Part shown: positions 46,401 through 58,999 of the stretch, one piece after another
Layout: each line of letters begins with the position of its first letter
Numbering within the stretch: position 1 is the first letter of the stretch
Assembly: GCF_019059575.1 (NCBI RefSeq)
Contig: NW_024881591.1
Coordinates: 310,001 to 374,000, forward strand
Origin: Amphibalanus amphitrite
Lineage: Eukaryota; Arthropoda; Thecostraca; Balanomorpha; Balanidae
Direction: 5' to 3'
DNA length: 64,000 bases
The notes under the pieces: model-generated
The model's input: only the letters and a program-made list of their open reading frames with translations
Told to the model about the DNA's origin: nothing
Database searches by the model: none
Program-made: the position numbers and the translations under genes

Positions 46401-49400
46401 TGGGCGTGGAGTAGTAAAGTAATCTTGGGCGTGGAGGGTAACCCCATCTCCTAGGGGTTTGTGGGGCGCTGCTGCCAGGTAGGCGTCGATGGCCGCCTAC
46501 CTGGCCTACCTGGCCTACCTGCCTTTCGATGGAGGGGTCGCGAGCCACTGGTGCGCGAATAGTCGTGGAGGGTTACTACTCTCCAGAGTGAATTGCGAAA
46601 GTGTTATGTCCTAAATTGATTCCTGGGAGGGCGGTTAAAAATGGTTGCGGATAGGGGTAGGGGAGAGAGGTCATATTGCGCCATGTTCTTAAATGCGCCA
46701 CACCTTCCTCCTGTCCAAAATTCGATTCGAATGAAGGCTCGAATGTGTGCATTTACTTCACCACCAATAACTCGCTCTTATTCCGGTCCACGGGGGCAGG
46801 TGAGGTGTCTCAGCTTTCTCGCAGACCAATTTTTGTGATTTCCTCTATTTTCTTACGCGAAACAGTCTATTTCGACCTTTGCTAGTGTCATGGTTTATCT
46901 TAGAGATAGTGATTCAACTGATTATCATTGTTAATTGCTCGTTTAATGGTAGTTTTGAAAGTTTATCACCACCGTGGCTTCGCTGTCCTCGCCATATTTG
47001 AAGCTCATGAAAAATGTGTTCCATTCGTAATTGCGCCCACCCTATTTGCGCCCTATTCTTCAACCCAGAGAAACAGCATCTGGTGGTTGGGACACATTTC
47101 ATTGAACACTTTGATTATTAGAGCGCTCACCTTACCATTACCTTAGTCTTCACAGCATAAATGGTTAATGGGCTGACACGTTCAAATAGGCTACTTAGTT
47201 AGGTATCAAACCGTTGTTTTTAATAGGGCGCTTTTACATGAGAGGCATGGGCGCTTTTTGATGGGGTAGTCCGTAAATGCGCCCTTTGCAGGTGTGTCGG
47301 AAAACTTTTCTCTTGTTAATTTTTATGGGTGTGATACAAATTAGGAGTTGTAATTTGATGCCAAAATAACTGAGGTACAATTTGAGATATCATCAAGCAT
47401 GACAGCTGGTCAAATTTAGCCGCAATAGGCCGATATCCTTAACGTGGCGCAATATGACCTCTCTCCCCTACCCGCGAGGCACCGGTTTACTCGCCAGTTT
47501 TGGGTGAAATTGTTTTCAGTGCACAGACCATGCCTGCATACAGAACAGACCCCATACGCAGTGATAGTTCAGAATTTGCTGCTGAAATCCAGCGACACGA
47601 CACGATCACCACCAATAAAGGCGTTATTTAAATATCTCAGCCGAGTCTCACTGCACAGGGAAAGCTTTGGTTTGATAATGCCTCCATTGAAGAGTTTCGC
47701 AATAGAACTTAGCGGCCATCTACTAAAGCAATTATTTTGCTGTTGCTGGTAGGTTAGGAAACAACATTCACTATTCATGCAAGGCCAATACTTATGCTGC
47801 CCTAATTTGCTAGCTCGTGCATTTATCACATTTACGTCAATGTATTGTCAGTCACCGTTCTAAATTGTCATCGCTCTGGTTATTAAGGCCAGCACGACCC
47901 GTCGAAAGCCTGCCAACTGGCGCCGGCTTGCCAATAAAACTCGTGAACAGCGTTCACACAAACATGTTACACTCTGGCGAGCATGAACGCTGTCCCGATT
48001 CGCCAGTTCCAGAGAAAAGCCGGCCTATAACCGGCGCCCGCCTGAGGTTTTATCCCATTGTGATGCGTCACACTGCACGGCAGCGCCATTCTGCGGTTCA
48101 GTCGTCCGTTTACAGCGGCACAAGCCGTTATCACGGGCGCACCTCGTCACAGCCGACTCTGTCACACCCCTCCACCTCTCAGCCGTCAGCCGGCGAGCCG
48201 TGGAGGCGACAGGCCATCCCGACCGTCCGCCGAGCGGCGCGAAACAGCGCGCGGAAACGGGCGGAACAGCGTCGGTTCCGGCCGGCCTGCGGCGGGGTGC
48301 GCTCGGCGACCCGCGCCGTGACCAGGATTTCACGGGCCGACTGAGGCCGCCGCTCGTCACCGGAGCAGACGGCCGGCCGCTGACCTCTCTGTGAACGTCC
48401 TCTCGGCACCACGGCGGCAGCGCGGGCCGTGCGCCGCGCACGTGCGTGCCGACAGGGCCGGTGACGCGACCACAGTGCGCCGACATGGCTCCGAGAGAGC
48501 GTGACTGGCTCACAGAGATGACAGGGAGACGGGACACCGGAAACGACACACACTGAACAGCGGCTATCAATCACACGACAAAATACGGTGACAGTGCATA
48601 ACATGTTGAACATGGTGAATGACCACCCTTGGGCTGGAAGAACTGTTTGCTTGTGATTTGTTCTTAGTGGCTAATGACTGCGCATGTTAAAGGTAAGGTG
48701 ACATTAATCAATGGATAATAAGATACCTTTTTTATGTAGACGGCTAAAGTCAGGAGGCCGGCTTCTTGCGAACAGCTGTTTAAGAATCATAGTTCTAGCT
48801 TACCTATACACGCTGCATATAAACTTGTTACCCTATACCGGGAGGGTGCAGATTGAACATCGATCTCCTGACTTTTCATGGGGTCATGTCACAGTTCCGT
48901 TACGCTATGAACACTGCGCAATGAAGCGAGGCTGGAGGTATCTGTGAATTGCGAAACATAAACACACCACCCCGCGGTCGAGCCCAATAGTCTCACCGAC
49001 CGATGGTCGCTGATATAGGGTGAATAACTCCATTGTCGAGCACCGCCATGTGCAACTCTCGGCTCAGTGGGTATTCCGTTACGCCGTTGGACATAGCCGA
49101 CTGGTCAGTGCCGTCACATTTACTGGGGATACCGGGGCAGGCAGACTTCTATCGGTTATTCGTTACGCAATGTGGGTACTCAGCGGCGGAACGCTATATG
49201 GGCACGTTGCTCTGGTCGATTGCAGTTAGCTTGGGTACGGTTAGCGGACGGCGTCTGCAGTGCATGGAACTTCCGGGAGGGGAGTCATGATGGAACTAAC
49301 GACGCACCTATTCCTAGCCTTCTCTTCTTCTCTTTGACATTTTCTCATCTTCATTAGCCTACTACATCGATCACCAGCTGCGAAGCGTACGCAGTCCGGC

Positions 49401-52400
49401 CACAAGAAAAACGGGCCTAAAACCGTCCATAAGACACGCACTCCTGTCATCGCCCTTGATAGGATATCCTTGAACCTCAGACCCCGGGGCACCGACTATG
49501 AAGCGACTGCTGCCACTGGCCTCGGGCGGTTTTCACTAACATAACTCAGTAAGGCACCGAGCGCCGGGCTAATTCTGGTGAAGTCATGATGGCTAATTGG
49601 CTGAATTTGGTAGCATGATGTGCGGATTTTAGCCACCATATTTACGACCCATTACACCAGACTGTTCTTCAATACCAGTTTCATGATGTAGTTTCCTGAG
49701 TCCTTTAACCAAAACATGGCAAAAGCGCCACGTCTGAATGTGGAAATCACATGTAGATTACGAGGAAAACCTTCAAAACAATGGCGGTTGGATAAAACTG
49801 CTGTCTGCACCTCGGCCGTTAAATATATTACGGCTCGCCGTGCCGACTGCCGCAGACGGTCTCGGTCCGCGGCTGTCCATCAGTTCGGTCCGGTGGCGTT
49901 CTGGGTCGGGTGACGGGTCGCGGCTCGGGTGACGGGTCTCGGGTCAGGTGACGCCACCCGGCCGGGTCGGCCGCTCGGCCGGCGGCGCGCCGACCCGTGC
50001 CGCCGACAGCATCTCGGGAGCCGAGACAATCCCCGACTCCGTATTGTTTCCTGCCGGCTGTGACCGGCGCGGCGCGTCACGTGATGCACCCCGTGACGGT
50101 GTGTGACGCCGCCAGGTCAGGTGACGGTCGTGTCACGGCTGGGGCCACCGCTGACCGCTATAGCCATTGGCGTGCACGGAAGCCGAGCCGGGGAGGCGAG
50201 CCGCGCACTGCGTGCAGTGGGCTCCGCCGTCAGACAGGCGTCGATTCAGTCCCACCGCGACCACCACGCCCGCTTCCCTGGACTATCGGTGTGGTGGGAA
50301 GTCACCGCCATATGACTGTCATTCGTACCTGGGTTTGCGGTTGCCGCAGGACCGGCGGCGCTGTCGGCGGGTTCGCTCCGGTTCCGCGGCCGCCCCGCCG
50401 CCATGTGCAGAGCCCGTATGATGGTGGTTAGACGGACAGACAGGTGTCAGTGACTCAGGTGATCAGCCTCGCCCGCAGGGCAGACAGGAGGGACGCCAGT
50501 CACCGGTAAATGACCCTTCAGCACGGCAGGCCAGCATTACCAAACGTGCTGCGATATACAAGATCGGATCTACAAACTGACAAACAGCAGTGTTCCGGAC
50601 ATTTTGTAGATTGGATAGTGGACATACCGACGACAGAGTCCCAGCCACTTTTGGCACACCAACGGCAGTGTTCCGGACACTTTGGACACACAGATAGTGG
50701 CACTTATAACACCTCACTTCCAGTGGCTAATTGCGGGACGTTCCGAGACGTCACCTGATTGCTCGGTTCCGGCAGCCATAGGACGAGCTCGGGTTTTTGT
50801 GTGGTACAGTTGCGATTAAAGTCGCCGTGTGACAAACAGTGCCAGTTTTTACCGAGTACAACTCCCCTTACCACATCAATGGGATTTAAACGCTTTATAG
50901 CAGTCTGGTTTTTACTGGGATCAATTAGGTACACTGTATTTTACGAGGAAAACAAGCGCTGATGATTTTATACTTATAACCTGAAGCTAACTGGACATTG
51001 CAAAAAACGTTTTTTTTTAGCACAGTAGGATGTAAGCGATAGACGTATTGTTCGGCGTTCGTTGATCGAACGAATGCATTGGCCCATATACCTACTGACG
51101 GCATACCTTTTATGTACCTATAAATAGAGCTAGAGTTCATCAAGTGGGCACTAACAAATACCTTGCTACATTACTAACACAATGTTAGTGCGTGGCGTGG
51201 ACCCATGCCAAACCGACGTCGAAATTTGCGGAGACAATTCATGCATACACGCGCCTCCCGACTTTTCGTGCCAGCTCTGGCAGCACTCGAAATGCAGAGC
51301 CGTGTCGTACATTATAAATCACCTCCTCAGCCCGTGTTCTCACCGCCCCGTTGGTCCGCGTCTGTCGGCAGGCTCGGAGCCGGAGAGTGAGGGCCGGCCG
51401 GGTGTCCGGCGCCGGCCGCCGCCCTGCTCGGCGGGCCTGCTGCGGCCCTGCAGCTGCCGCGCGCGCCACTGCGCCGCCGCCGCCGCCGAGCTCGACCCGT
51501 GGGACCACCGCGCCATCGAGTACGTCATGGTGCCCAAGTCGCAGTACCTGTCGCTGTACCGGGCCAACCGGCTGCTGCGCGACCCGTGCTGCTGCCAGGG
51601 CCTCGGGCGCGCCAGCAAACTGTGCGACAACTGCCTGCGGCCTACCGTGCTGCTCCGCTCACCGTCGCCCGCCTCGGCCGCCGGGGTGGGCGGCAGCGGG
51701 GGCGGCAGCGGCGGGATCACCAGTGACGCCGCCGGCAGCACCAGCAGCAGCGGCGTCAGCAGCATTCACGGCAGGCGGACGGCCGCGCCCGCACCGGCGC
51801 CGGCACAGCGAGCGCAGTAAGTCAGCGGCGGGTCTTAAATCTGCGGTATCTGCTGTATGGCATGAAAATTAATTTGCTCGCGCTTATTGCCGATAATACG
51901 GGTTTAGTAAAATTGAGTGTAACCATACCTATTGATCGACCTTTTAGTTACCTCAAATAACCGGCTGTCGTTAAAAAGGCTAAGAAACAAGGATGCAACA
52001 AAAATAGATGCTCTCGGGAAGTCGATTCGGTGATAAAAGAGAATGCAATGGAATAAGATGCCCAATGAACGTTTCCCTCGCAGGACGCTGCTGCCCCGTC
52101 TGACCAAGAGCCAGCCGGCGGGGAAGAAGGCGGCGCGACACACCCGGTTCTCCAGTCAGGAGCTGCTGCTGGATTACGACTCTGACCAGCAGGTGCTCCG
52201 GCGCGAGCCGCCCGTCAGAGAAAAGGCGCACAGGTGGGTGGCGACAACGGCTTGTCCAAAAACGATGATCAATGTCCAAATACGACCGATTTCAGAGCAT
52301 CCATACTGTTGCAGCCTAAAAAACGAAATAACGCAGCGCTATATCGCAAAGAATAAAAAATATAATTCTAATTCGAGTGCAAAAAAGTGTTGGCTGGGCA

Positions 52401-52815
52401 GTGGGCACTGCTGATATAACTTGCGTACCGAAAGTCGAATAGCCGTGTACCTTTATAATTGTGAGTCGTATAAATGTGAACCGTTTAATTGCGAGTCACT
52501 AAGTTGTCGGCAGTTCGTGAGTGTACCGTGAGTTATATAATCGTGAGGCGTATAACCGTTAGTGTCCCATCGTATCTCGATTCTCGAGCGTACCGTGAGT
52601 CGCATACTCATATGTCGTATAACCATCCCTGTCTATCCCTTGCCGCCAGCTCGCGGGCGGGGATCGTGCTGGCCGGTAACTGCCACGTGCCTCTGGACAG
52701 TGGCAGCGGCACCACTCTGCGGCGGGGACCGATGAAGCTCGACTACACCGACAGCTGGAGGTCGCTGTCGCGCAACACCAGCTCCCCGGCCGGCAGCTGC
52801 GGAGGGTCACGGTGA
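37467..52815 (+). CDS. Unrecognised 474-residue protein, four exons
   Basis: Exons 37467-38130, 51372-51816, 52084-52233 and 52650-52815 have GT-AG borders and matching phases (1, 2, 2), giving 475 codons with the stop. The ATG has a good context (CGCACCATG). I do not recognise the family. Visible features: an aromatic N-terminal segment at 28-58 (HFWSSSFAPPSDYWDHSQSH), Ser/Pro/Gly-rich low-complexity to 221, two Cys clusters in exon 2 (240-255 and CCCQGLGRASKLCDNC at 294-309) around the well-ordered DPWDHRAIEYVMVPKSQYLS, then a Gly/Ser run, and a basic exon 3 (RLTKSQPAGKKAARHTRFS). There is no signal peptide or membrane span. The Cys clusters could bind zinc, but this is a guess. Intron 1 spans 13.2 kb and holds most of the transposons nearby, so exon 1 and exons 2-4 could still belong to different genes; phase and open frame favour one. 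Confidence 0.7.
39030..39620. repeat. Relative of the AGGTCA-rich element
   Basis: G/C-runs flanking CGACCCCCGTCG, then AGGTCA/GGTCAAGGTCAAG motifs and a CATTCGA.TCG phrase also seen at 26.22-26.32 kb. The termini are not defined. Confidence 0.5.
42341..43897. mobile_element. TA-flanked 1.56-kb element with GGGGCAA/GCCCC repeats
   Basis: The left end GGGTAGCCTGGGGCAAG and the inverted right end GGGTAGACCGGCGCAAG are flanked by TA (42339-42340 and 43898-43899), as for Tc1/mariner-type insertion. The GGGGCAA..CGCCCC core recurs at about 42532-42595 and 43468-43530. No transposase frame was recognised. Confidence 0.7.
44445..44570. repeat. Short tandem GACGCCTCCCGTGACGG units
   Basis: Two perfect 23-bp copies of GACGCCTCCCGTGACGGACC followed by GAT, then degenerate GATGACGGAGCG units. 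Confidence 0.85.
44905..45881 (+). mobile_element. TA-flanked 977-bp element, copy 1
   Basis: The terminal inverted repeat begins GGGTAAGGTGCCTAATTAGC and is flanked by TA (44903-44904 and 45882-45883). The copy at 62292-63267 is nearly identical, so the ends are firm. The core ATTAGCGACC/GGTCGCTAAT recurs inside (45115-45140). A short frame starting MSGANRKYELRHIF (45498-45560) is kept in both copies. It is non-autonomous, or its transposase is unrecognised. Confidence 0.9.
46660..47468. mobile_element. TA-flanked 809-bp element with TGCGCC repeats
   Basis: The terminal inverted repeat GGGGAGAGAGGTCATATTGC is perfect and flanked by TA (46658-46659 and 47469-47470). The core TTGCGCC/AATGCGCC recurs about seven times, including 46680, 46692, 47031, 47048 and 47278. 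No transposase was recognised. Confidence 0.85.
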
Positions 52816-53215
52816 CGGCTGCGACCCCAGAGAGAGCAGTAACTGCAGCTCTTAGTGACAACACCAGCTCCCCGGCCGGCAGCTGCGGAGGGTCACGGTG
52901 ACGGCTGCGGCTCGAGGGACAGCTGCACCTCCGGCGGCAGCAGCTGCAGCTCTCGGCGGCAGCTGCAGCTCTCCAGCCGGCAGCTGCGGCGGCTCGCGGT
53001 GACGGCTGCGGCCCGAGGAAGGGCTGCAGCTCACCAGCCGGCAGCTTCAGCTCTCGGTGACAGCTGCAGCTCCCGGAGGACAGTAGCTGCAGCTCCCGGC
53101 GGCAGCAGCTACAGCTTCTGATGGGGAACACCTGCAGCTCTTAGTGACTGCAGACTGCAGGTCCCGGCGGGCAGCAGCAGCTGTAGCTCTCAGCAACATC
53201 TGCAGCTCCCAGTGA
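52770..53215 (+). repeat. Amplified copies of the orphan gene's last codons and stop
   Basis: The end of exon 4 (AACACCAGCTCCCCGGCCGG, then CAGCTGCGGAGGGTCACGGTGA) is copied almost exactly at 52859-52911. Shorter CAGCTGCAGCTC/CGGTGACGGCTGCGG units continue to about 53215. The true stop (TGA 52813-52815) lies inside the first unit. Confidence 0.85.
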
Positions 53216-53220
53216 CAACT

Positions 53221-54650
53221 TTCCGGGACATGTTTGTCAATTACCGCTCGAATGTATGTGTGGACGAATGTATGAACGTATGAGCATTTGTTTGAAAGGT
53301 GAACTCAATGACTGGTGTTAGTTGATTGTGTGATATGATATTGAAGTTGTGACTTATTGTTCAATCAATGTTTATCCATACATCGTGAGGATTCCTCTTT
53401 ATATTCGGTTCGATTGCATTAGCTGCAGCCCGTCTGGTTTCTATGTGTCGTGTCCTTATGGTCGTATATTTTATATTGGTATCCTGGTAAGAAATGCGTT
53501 CGTAGGCGATAATTAGTGCTTATCATGGCGTTGACTACAGAGACACGTGTATCAGACATTGATCGCAAGGCGAAGACGTATGCTGATGTTCATTTACAAT
53601 TTACAACATAGTTATGCAGTTACGGTTTCTTTCGGAGGCGTGCTTTCTGCAATACGTCTTGCTGAGCTATATCAATACATGTTTTGAACCGAATAGTTTT
53701 ATCACTTTTATTGGCTTTCGACGCTGTCTCACCTTGAAACTAAGATATAAGATTAACCGTCAAAGATAGTTTTATCAAATGTGACCCATGAAGAAGAAAA
53801 AATTACCTGGTGATCTACCAATCATATTGTGAAAAAAGAAAGCCCATTAATGAATATTATTGAGTATGAATGTTCAAATGAAGTTTATCACAGTACGACA
53901 CAGGCACAGCGTCGTGGTGAAAGGACACCATCCCGCTGCCGGCAGTTTGGTCTCACGATGGATAGCCCGCCGGGGTAACCGCGCTCGCTGGCGCGCGGTT
54001 CGAGCAGGATTTTCGGTGGTTGGTTTGAGGCTGAACAGCTCTCGGACGCCGGCAAAAACCACCTCTCACACAGGCCGTTTTTGGCCCATCCTTTCACAGG
54101 CGGTGTGAACACGTGGGACCGCAGTGATGCAATGGGCACAAAACACCACTGTGGGTACAGCCGCACCAATACGGGCCGCGGTCGGCAGACCACAGCGAAC
54201 GTAATGTGCCGATTAACCGGCTATTGGCTCTGAGCTTACTCATCAAATAAAATAGCCACCTCACCGTGAACAATGAACATAATTGCATAGGGTGACTCGG
54301 CAAACAGAGAAAATGGCCTTTACGAGAAATGGTGTATCTTTTTCTATATTGATCAGTATTAGTGATTTTATCAGTCTCGTGTTTTAATCTCGTATTAAAG
54401 GAATGTCCCTTCAATACTCAATGGTCCTCGCTAAAGGGATGATCCCTTTAAAACCATCAGACCCATTTATTCATCAAATGGTAGGTGCTTGTTCAATTTT
54501 TCATTACTAATGTCACTCAATTTATGACTTCGGTCTCTCCGGGAGTGAGCCTCACAGCCGTCGGTAGTGGAAGCCTCATGCGTGTCCAGCTTCCACTGCC
54601 GGGACAGCGACAGTCAGAGACTGAGGCGACGCGGACCGTCACGCGTATCA
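53221..54650. other. Gene-free spacer
   Basis: AT-rich to 53.9 kb. A tRNA-like phrase with GCGCGGTTCGAGC at 53.99 kb is too partial to call. No supportable gene. Confidence 0.5.
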
Positions 54651-54654
54651 GGCG

Positions 54655-55115
54655 CGCCGCTCTCTCCCGCGTAATTCTTTTTTCCACCCAAAGGAAGGCG
54701 CTATACAGAGAATATCCCATTGCGTCATTGAAAAGTGACTTACACCTCTCACCTGCCAGCTGGCTGCGTGGTGTAGTGGAGAGCGCACTCGCCTCGTGAT
54801 CAAATAACTAGGGTTTGATCCCCGCTGCCGGCCGAACTTTTTGGCGCGTTGTAGGTTAGGTTGTAGGTTTGTAGGTTGTAGGTTTGTAGGTTGTAGGTCT
54901 GTAGGTTAGGTTGAAGGTTAGGTTGTAGGTTGTAGGTTTGTAGGTTGTAGGTCTGTAGGTTAGGTTGTAGGTTAGGTTGTAGGTTGTAGGTTTGTAGGTT
55001 GTAGGTTAGGTTAGGTGAGGTTAGGTTATGTTTGTTTTTGTTTGGTTTGTTTACCAAGAAGCATCTTCGGGTATAGCGCCTTCCTTTGGTTGGAAAAAAG
55101 AAACACGCCTCTCTC
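54655..55115. mobile_element. Fold-back element with tRNA-like core and TAGGTT tract
   Basis: Inverted arms (TATAGCGCCTTCCTTTGG.TGGAAAAAAGAA, at about 54675-54712 and 55069-55101) enclose two parts. One is a tRNA-like head at 54762-54829, with GGCTGCG/CGCTGCC ends, GGTGTAGTGGAGAGC and GGGTTTGATCCCC. The other is a TAGGTT/GTAGGTT tract at 54848-55030. It may be a SINE trapped in a fold-back element or a composite MITE. Confidence 0.55.
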
Positions 55116-55181
55116 CCGCCGCGGCAGCGATCGCTCGGCATTGTCCCACACCTCAGCACCGCCGGGGTGTCTTATGTGGTC

Positions 55182-55279
55182 TGCACAGTCACGTGACGTC
55201 CTCTGACCTCTACCGTCACGTGACGGGCGAGAAGATCGAGTTCGATGAACCGCAGTGCAGCTTCAAAGCCCGGCCATAA
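55182..55279 (+). CDS. Possible terminal coding exon, unknown gene
   Basis: After a possible acceptor (GTCTGCACAG) the frame HVTSSDLYRHVTGEKIEFDE continues PQCSFKARP and stops at TAA. Base composition is like that of the coding exons nearby. No partner exon or homology was recognised. Confidence 0.25.
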
Positions 55280-58080
55280 AGCACCATTCGGCATGAATTG
55301 TTGGATGTGAGCCACGTGTGCTCTCACATTTTATCAACCAGTTCCCAGGTAAGTTACCGCGGCGGATAGTCTGAGCCTTCATCAGGGAACGTCGGTGGTG
55401 CGAATCGTGAGTTTGCAATGCTGTTGGGTAACTCGAGTTTAACGATGAGAACTGAACAAACACTTCGTAGGACAAAAGACGCAAACATAAGGCCCAGCGA
55501 GGCCCGATAACCAGTAACACTTACCATTGAGACGTTATCCATGTCCCGGCTTTGCTCGTCTATGGTCGCAGGATGGGCGGAGTCTGAATCAGTTAGTTCT
55601 CTTCCGGTGGCGCCGCAGAGGTCAGGGTGCCCATGTCCCAGAAACGGCCCCCGACTGTGACCACGCGCGGTGAGGTGACCGCGGGCTGTGCCGGCGGGCC
55701 CGCGAGCCTGCCGCGCCGTTACACGAGCCTTCAGCGCCGGAACTGTCGCACCGCTCCGCCCGCGGGGTCCGCCGATTACCAGCTGATATACTCATAAATG
55801 GCGGTCAACGAACAGCTGAGTGGTTTGCGCGCCCGCGCCGGGAGGGCTGCTGGGTGATTTGTACAGTGGACCATTTAGCCATAGCCCATAGTGAACCATT
55901 TAGCCGCCGATTAGCTACGGTGTGCCTGGGCGTCATATCTTCGAAATCACAGCCTGCAGCAGGTGACATTTTTAAACGGTAACACCATGGATGAAGTAGA
56001 TACTGGATCGGCAACTCCTCGATGTTTGCGACCACCGCTAGGTGGCAGTGGTGTCGAGCGCTAAGGACGCGGGGGAGCGGGTGCTATTCAAAACAATGGT
56101 CGGCGTCGCGTCGTAGGGTCGTTTGCCTTGTTTTTTGAAAAGTTAAGCCCCTTTGGAGCAGATTGGAAGGTTTCAGAAGATGCAGGAAGATGGCAAGGTA
56201 AGATTGGTAAGGTTTTCTTATGGTTGGAAGGTCTGAGTGGCCTAAGATATTACTGTAAAGAGGGGCTGTTGACGATACTGGCGCACATTGCTTCTCGCCG
56301 TATGTCGTCAAAAATCATATAATTTGGGCCGTAATTGGTTTATCACATATTTATATGTTCAATTTTATGTTCTTTATATGTTTGTTATATGTTTGACACA
56401 TCATATCTCAAGCTTATACATGCCGCTGATGATATAGCCATGGTTTTGTTTGCGACACAATTTCGGTCTTGGTAGCGCATGATAGGTGGTGGATGATGCA
56501 TTGTTAGTTGTGAATTGCTTAAGTTTTTGATATGTTTTTAGTTTGGCAAAATCAGCTAGTGTACCTATAAATTGGTCCACTGCTCACTGCTCAGTACCTA
56601 CTCACTGCTCACCCATATCAGTTTCCTACGTGTTTCTCTGAACGGCTGACTAGAGTGCAACACACTTCAGGACTCAGGAGCAGTTAACTGGCATCATGTC
56701 ATTTCAGCTAATTTTTATAACCTGCTTGCCATTTGCCAATGCCCTGATTTCAAAAGTAGAGTTGAATGATATTGGATCAAAAAACACATTTAAATAAATC
56801 ATGTTCTCAGCCTGAAAAACTGAACCATTTGACAGTAAAAAGAAAGCCTAACGGCAGCCAGTGTCAACCACAAAAGAGTGCCGACCCTGGTCCCTGACAT
56901 CAGCTTCCTTCTTTTCTCAAAAGTCGAAAGGTCCAGAGTTGTACGAAGAAGTTTGTGAGCTTCCCTCCATTGAATGATATATAACAATCACTTTTTTAGA
57001 ACGAGTGCTAGCCAAACTGTGTAGATATCAGATAGATTTAAGTAAGATCAAAGTCATTTTAAACTATGTAAGCCTAGCAGATGAGGTGTTAAGCTTTTGG
57101 GTACTTTTGTTAGGTAGTATCCTGTCAAGGTATTATGATTTTTTTTTTTGCTCAACATCATTGCAATGTAAAATACTTTTTGGTGATGTTGTGGCCTGTG
57201 GGGAAACAGTTTGCCTTGGAATGCCCTCACTCTCCATTTCATTATGGTATGCTCAGGTATCTAATTTCCCTCTCTCTATCTTTGTTTCAGATCAGAGATG
57301 GGTTCAGTTTTCACGGTGTGCTGACTTGAATTGGCATCCTGTGATTTGTGATGTGAATTATGATGCACGCACTCGCAGGTGCACGCCCGCTGCGGACACG
57401 TGTGACGTGACGGCAGCAGGCGGACGGGGTGTGAACTGTGAACTGGCTCGACCGAAAATTGTTTAAGCTATCACAGCGTGTGTAACTGACTAACATACAT
57501 ATGAGCATACCCATTGAGCGGATAATGCGTTCGTGTGCATTATCGTGTTTGCATTTATTCCCGATATACTCTGGTGGGAGATGTGAATTGGAAACCAACT
57601 TGGTGCTACGACACCGTTTAGTAGGCATGTGGCACGTCGTTTCTCGAAGACTTCCTATCAGTCTATGTATTGTAAACATTGTGTGTCATCTTTCACCTTA
57701 GTTGTCATTTGAACATGTGTTAAATTCTGAACCTCAGACCGGAACAGACTAGGAAATCGCACGCGAAATTCATTAAGTTGCAATAGCATCAATCACACGC
57801 AAGTAGGTGCGTGCTATGGATGCGAGTGCGACCGGGGTTTATTTGAATAGGCTCTCGGTCTCGCACATGATTTCTGACTGCGGAAAGAATCGGTTTCAGC
57901 CTGTACTCAGTAGGCAATTCGCTCATGCGACGGCAAATATAAGTTCAATATGGAAACAGTTTTTTAACGAAACGGTGTATGGTAAGCTTATAATCCTGGA
58001 ATGCTTCTTGATAGAAATTGTCAGTGGTGCAGATATTCGTTAATCGATATGACAGCATTTGTCTTGATCTTTATAAGTCA
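55280..58080. other. Gene-free spacer
   Basis: Mostly AT-rich. No domain-bearing frame, RNA gene or defined element seen. Confidence 0.5.
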
Positions 58081-58081
58081 G

Positions 58082-58396
58082 TCAAAATGGCTGTAGCAAT
58101 GATTTGGATGTTTCACGGCGGACGGCACATTTCCTCTGCGGTCTACCGACGACTGAGTTGGAATGCTCAAGCTGATCAGGGGCAACCCGAGTGATAGACA
58201 AAGTCGTTTGATCGAAGGTATTTTCAGGCAGCTGGCAGAAGGCGCCTGGCCTGGCCATCGCCATGAGAGCTAACAATACGACGTGCTGAGGTAAAATCGG
58301 CCAGTCGCGCTCGGTAAACAACCCACCACACCATTCTTTCCAAAACGATACATAGTCTATGGAACCGCCCTGGACCGCTCTTCCGGAACCCGACAC
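58082..58396 (-). CDS. Possible coding segment with a signal-peptide-like stretch
   Basis: A minus-strand frame gives HVVLLALMAMARPGAFCQLP, hydrophobic then polar like a signal peptide and its cleavage site, followed by ENTFDQTTLSITRVAPDQ. A possible acceptor (TTTTACCTCAG) precedes CACGTC. There is no in-frame ATG before the hydrophobic run other than those inside it. It may be a lone exon or chance. Confidence 0.2.
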   Translation of the reverse strand: MSGSGRAVQGGSIDYVSFWKEWCGGLFTERDWPILPQHVVLLALMAMARPGAFCQLPENTFDQTTLSITRVAPDQLEHSNSVVGRPQRKCAVRRETSKSLLQPF

Positions 58397-58999
58397 TGTT
58401 GGCCTATGCCAAACTTAGCCGCGGCTGGTTCAGGCCATGTAACTTGCCGGTCATTTTCGGACTTTGCTGGTATCGGCCGCTGTCTGACTGGGCGGCGGCG
58501 GCGGGCTGTCCTTAGCAGGGATCAGTCTGCTCGATAGGTGGCAGCACTTTCGGGCGGTCGCGCAATACAATGGGAATTCCGCGGAGTTGCCGATCCAGGT
58601 AGTAGGTAATCCATGGTAACACCATGGTATATGCGTTTTGTGCTGATCGAATGACTTGGTGCCGTTTTATTTATGCATGTAGGCATTAGTGACCTCCCGC
58701 ATGCAATGATGCAAGCATGCCTATTACTCGAGTGAGCCTTTGTTTAGGCTTTCCTGCGCGGCAGCGCGTTTGTATTTGTAGTTGTATTGCGTTCGTACAT
58801 ATTCTCGAATTTACTATAAAACAACTCGTAACTGTCCGGTCATTATATTTCTGTGCTCACCATGGGCATGCTCACATCACCTTAAAACATCAGTACAGCC
58901 AGCTAGGCGCGTCAAAACAATAGGTACACTTTCCAATGTCACTGATAAAAATCTCATAACACAAACACGCATATCCTCCGGCGAATTGGCGCCGATCTA

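Larger units (their letters stand above)
38131..51371 (+). other. Intron 1 of the orphan gene
   Basis: 13.2 kb. Besides the listed elements I see nothing supportable in 39.6-42.3, 45.9-46.6 and 47.5-51.3 kb. GC-rich patches at 48.0-48.5 and 49.9-50.4 kb give long frames on both strands without domains. A short duplicated motif (GCAGTGTTCCGGACA.TTTG) lies at 50585-50690. Confidence 0.55.

Noticed and set aside
54800..55159. 119-residue frame with NLQTYNLQPNLQ repeats
   Set aside because: Translation of the TAGGTT tract.
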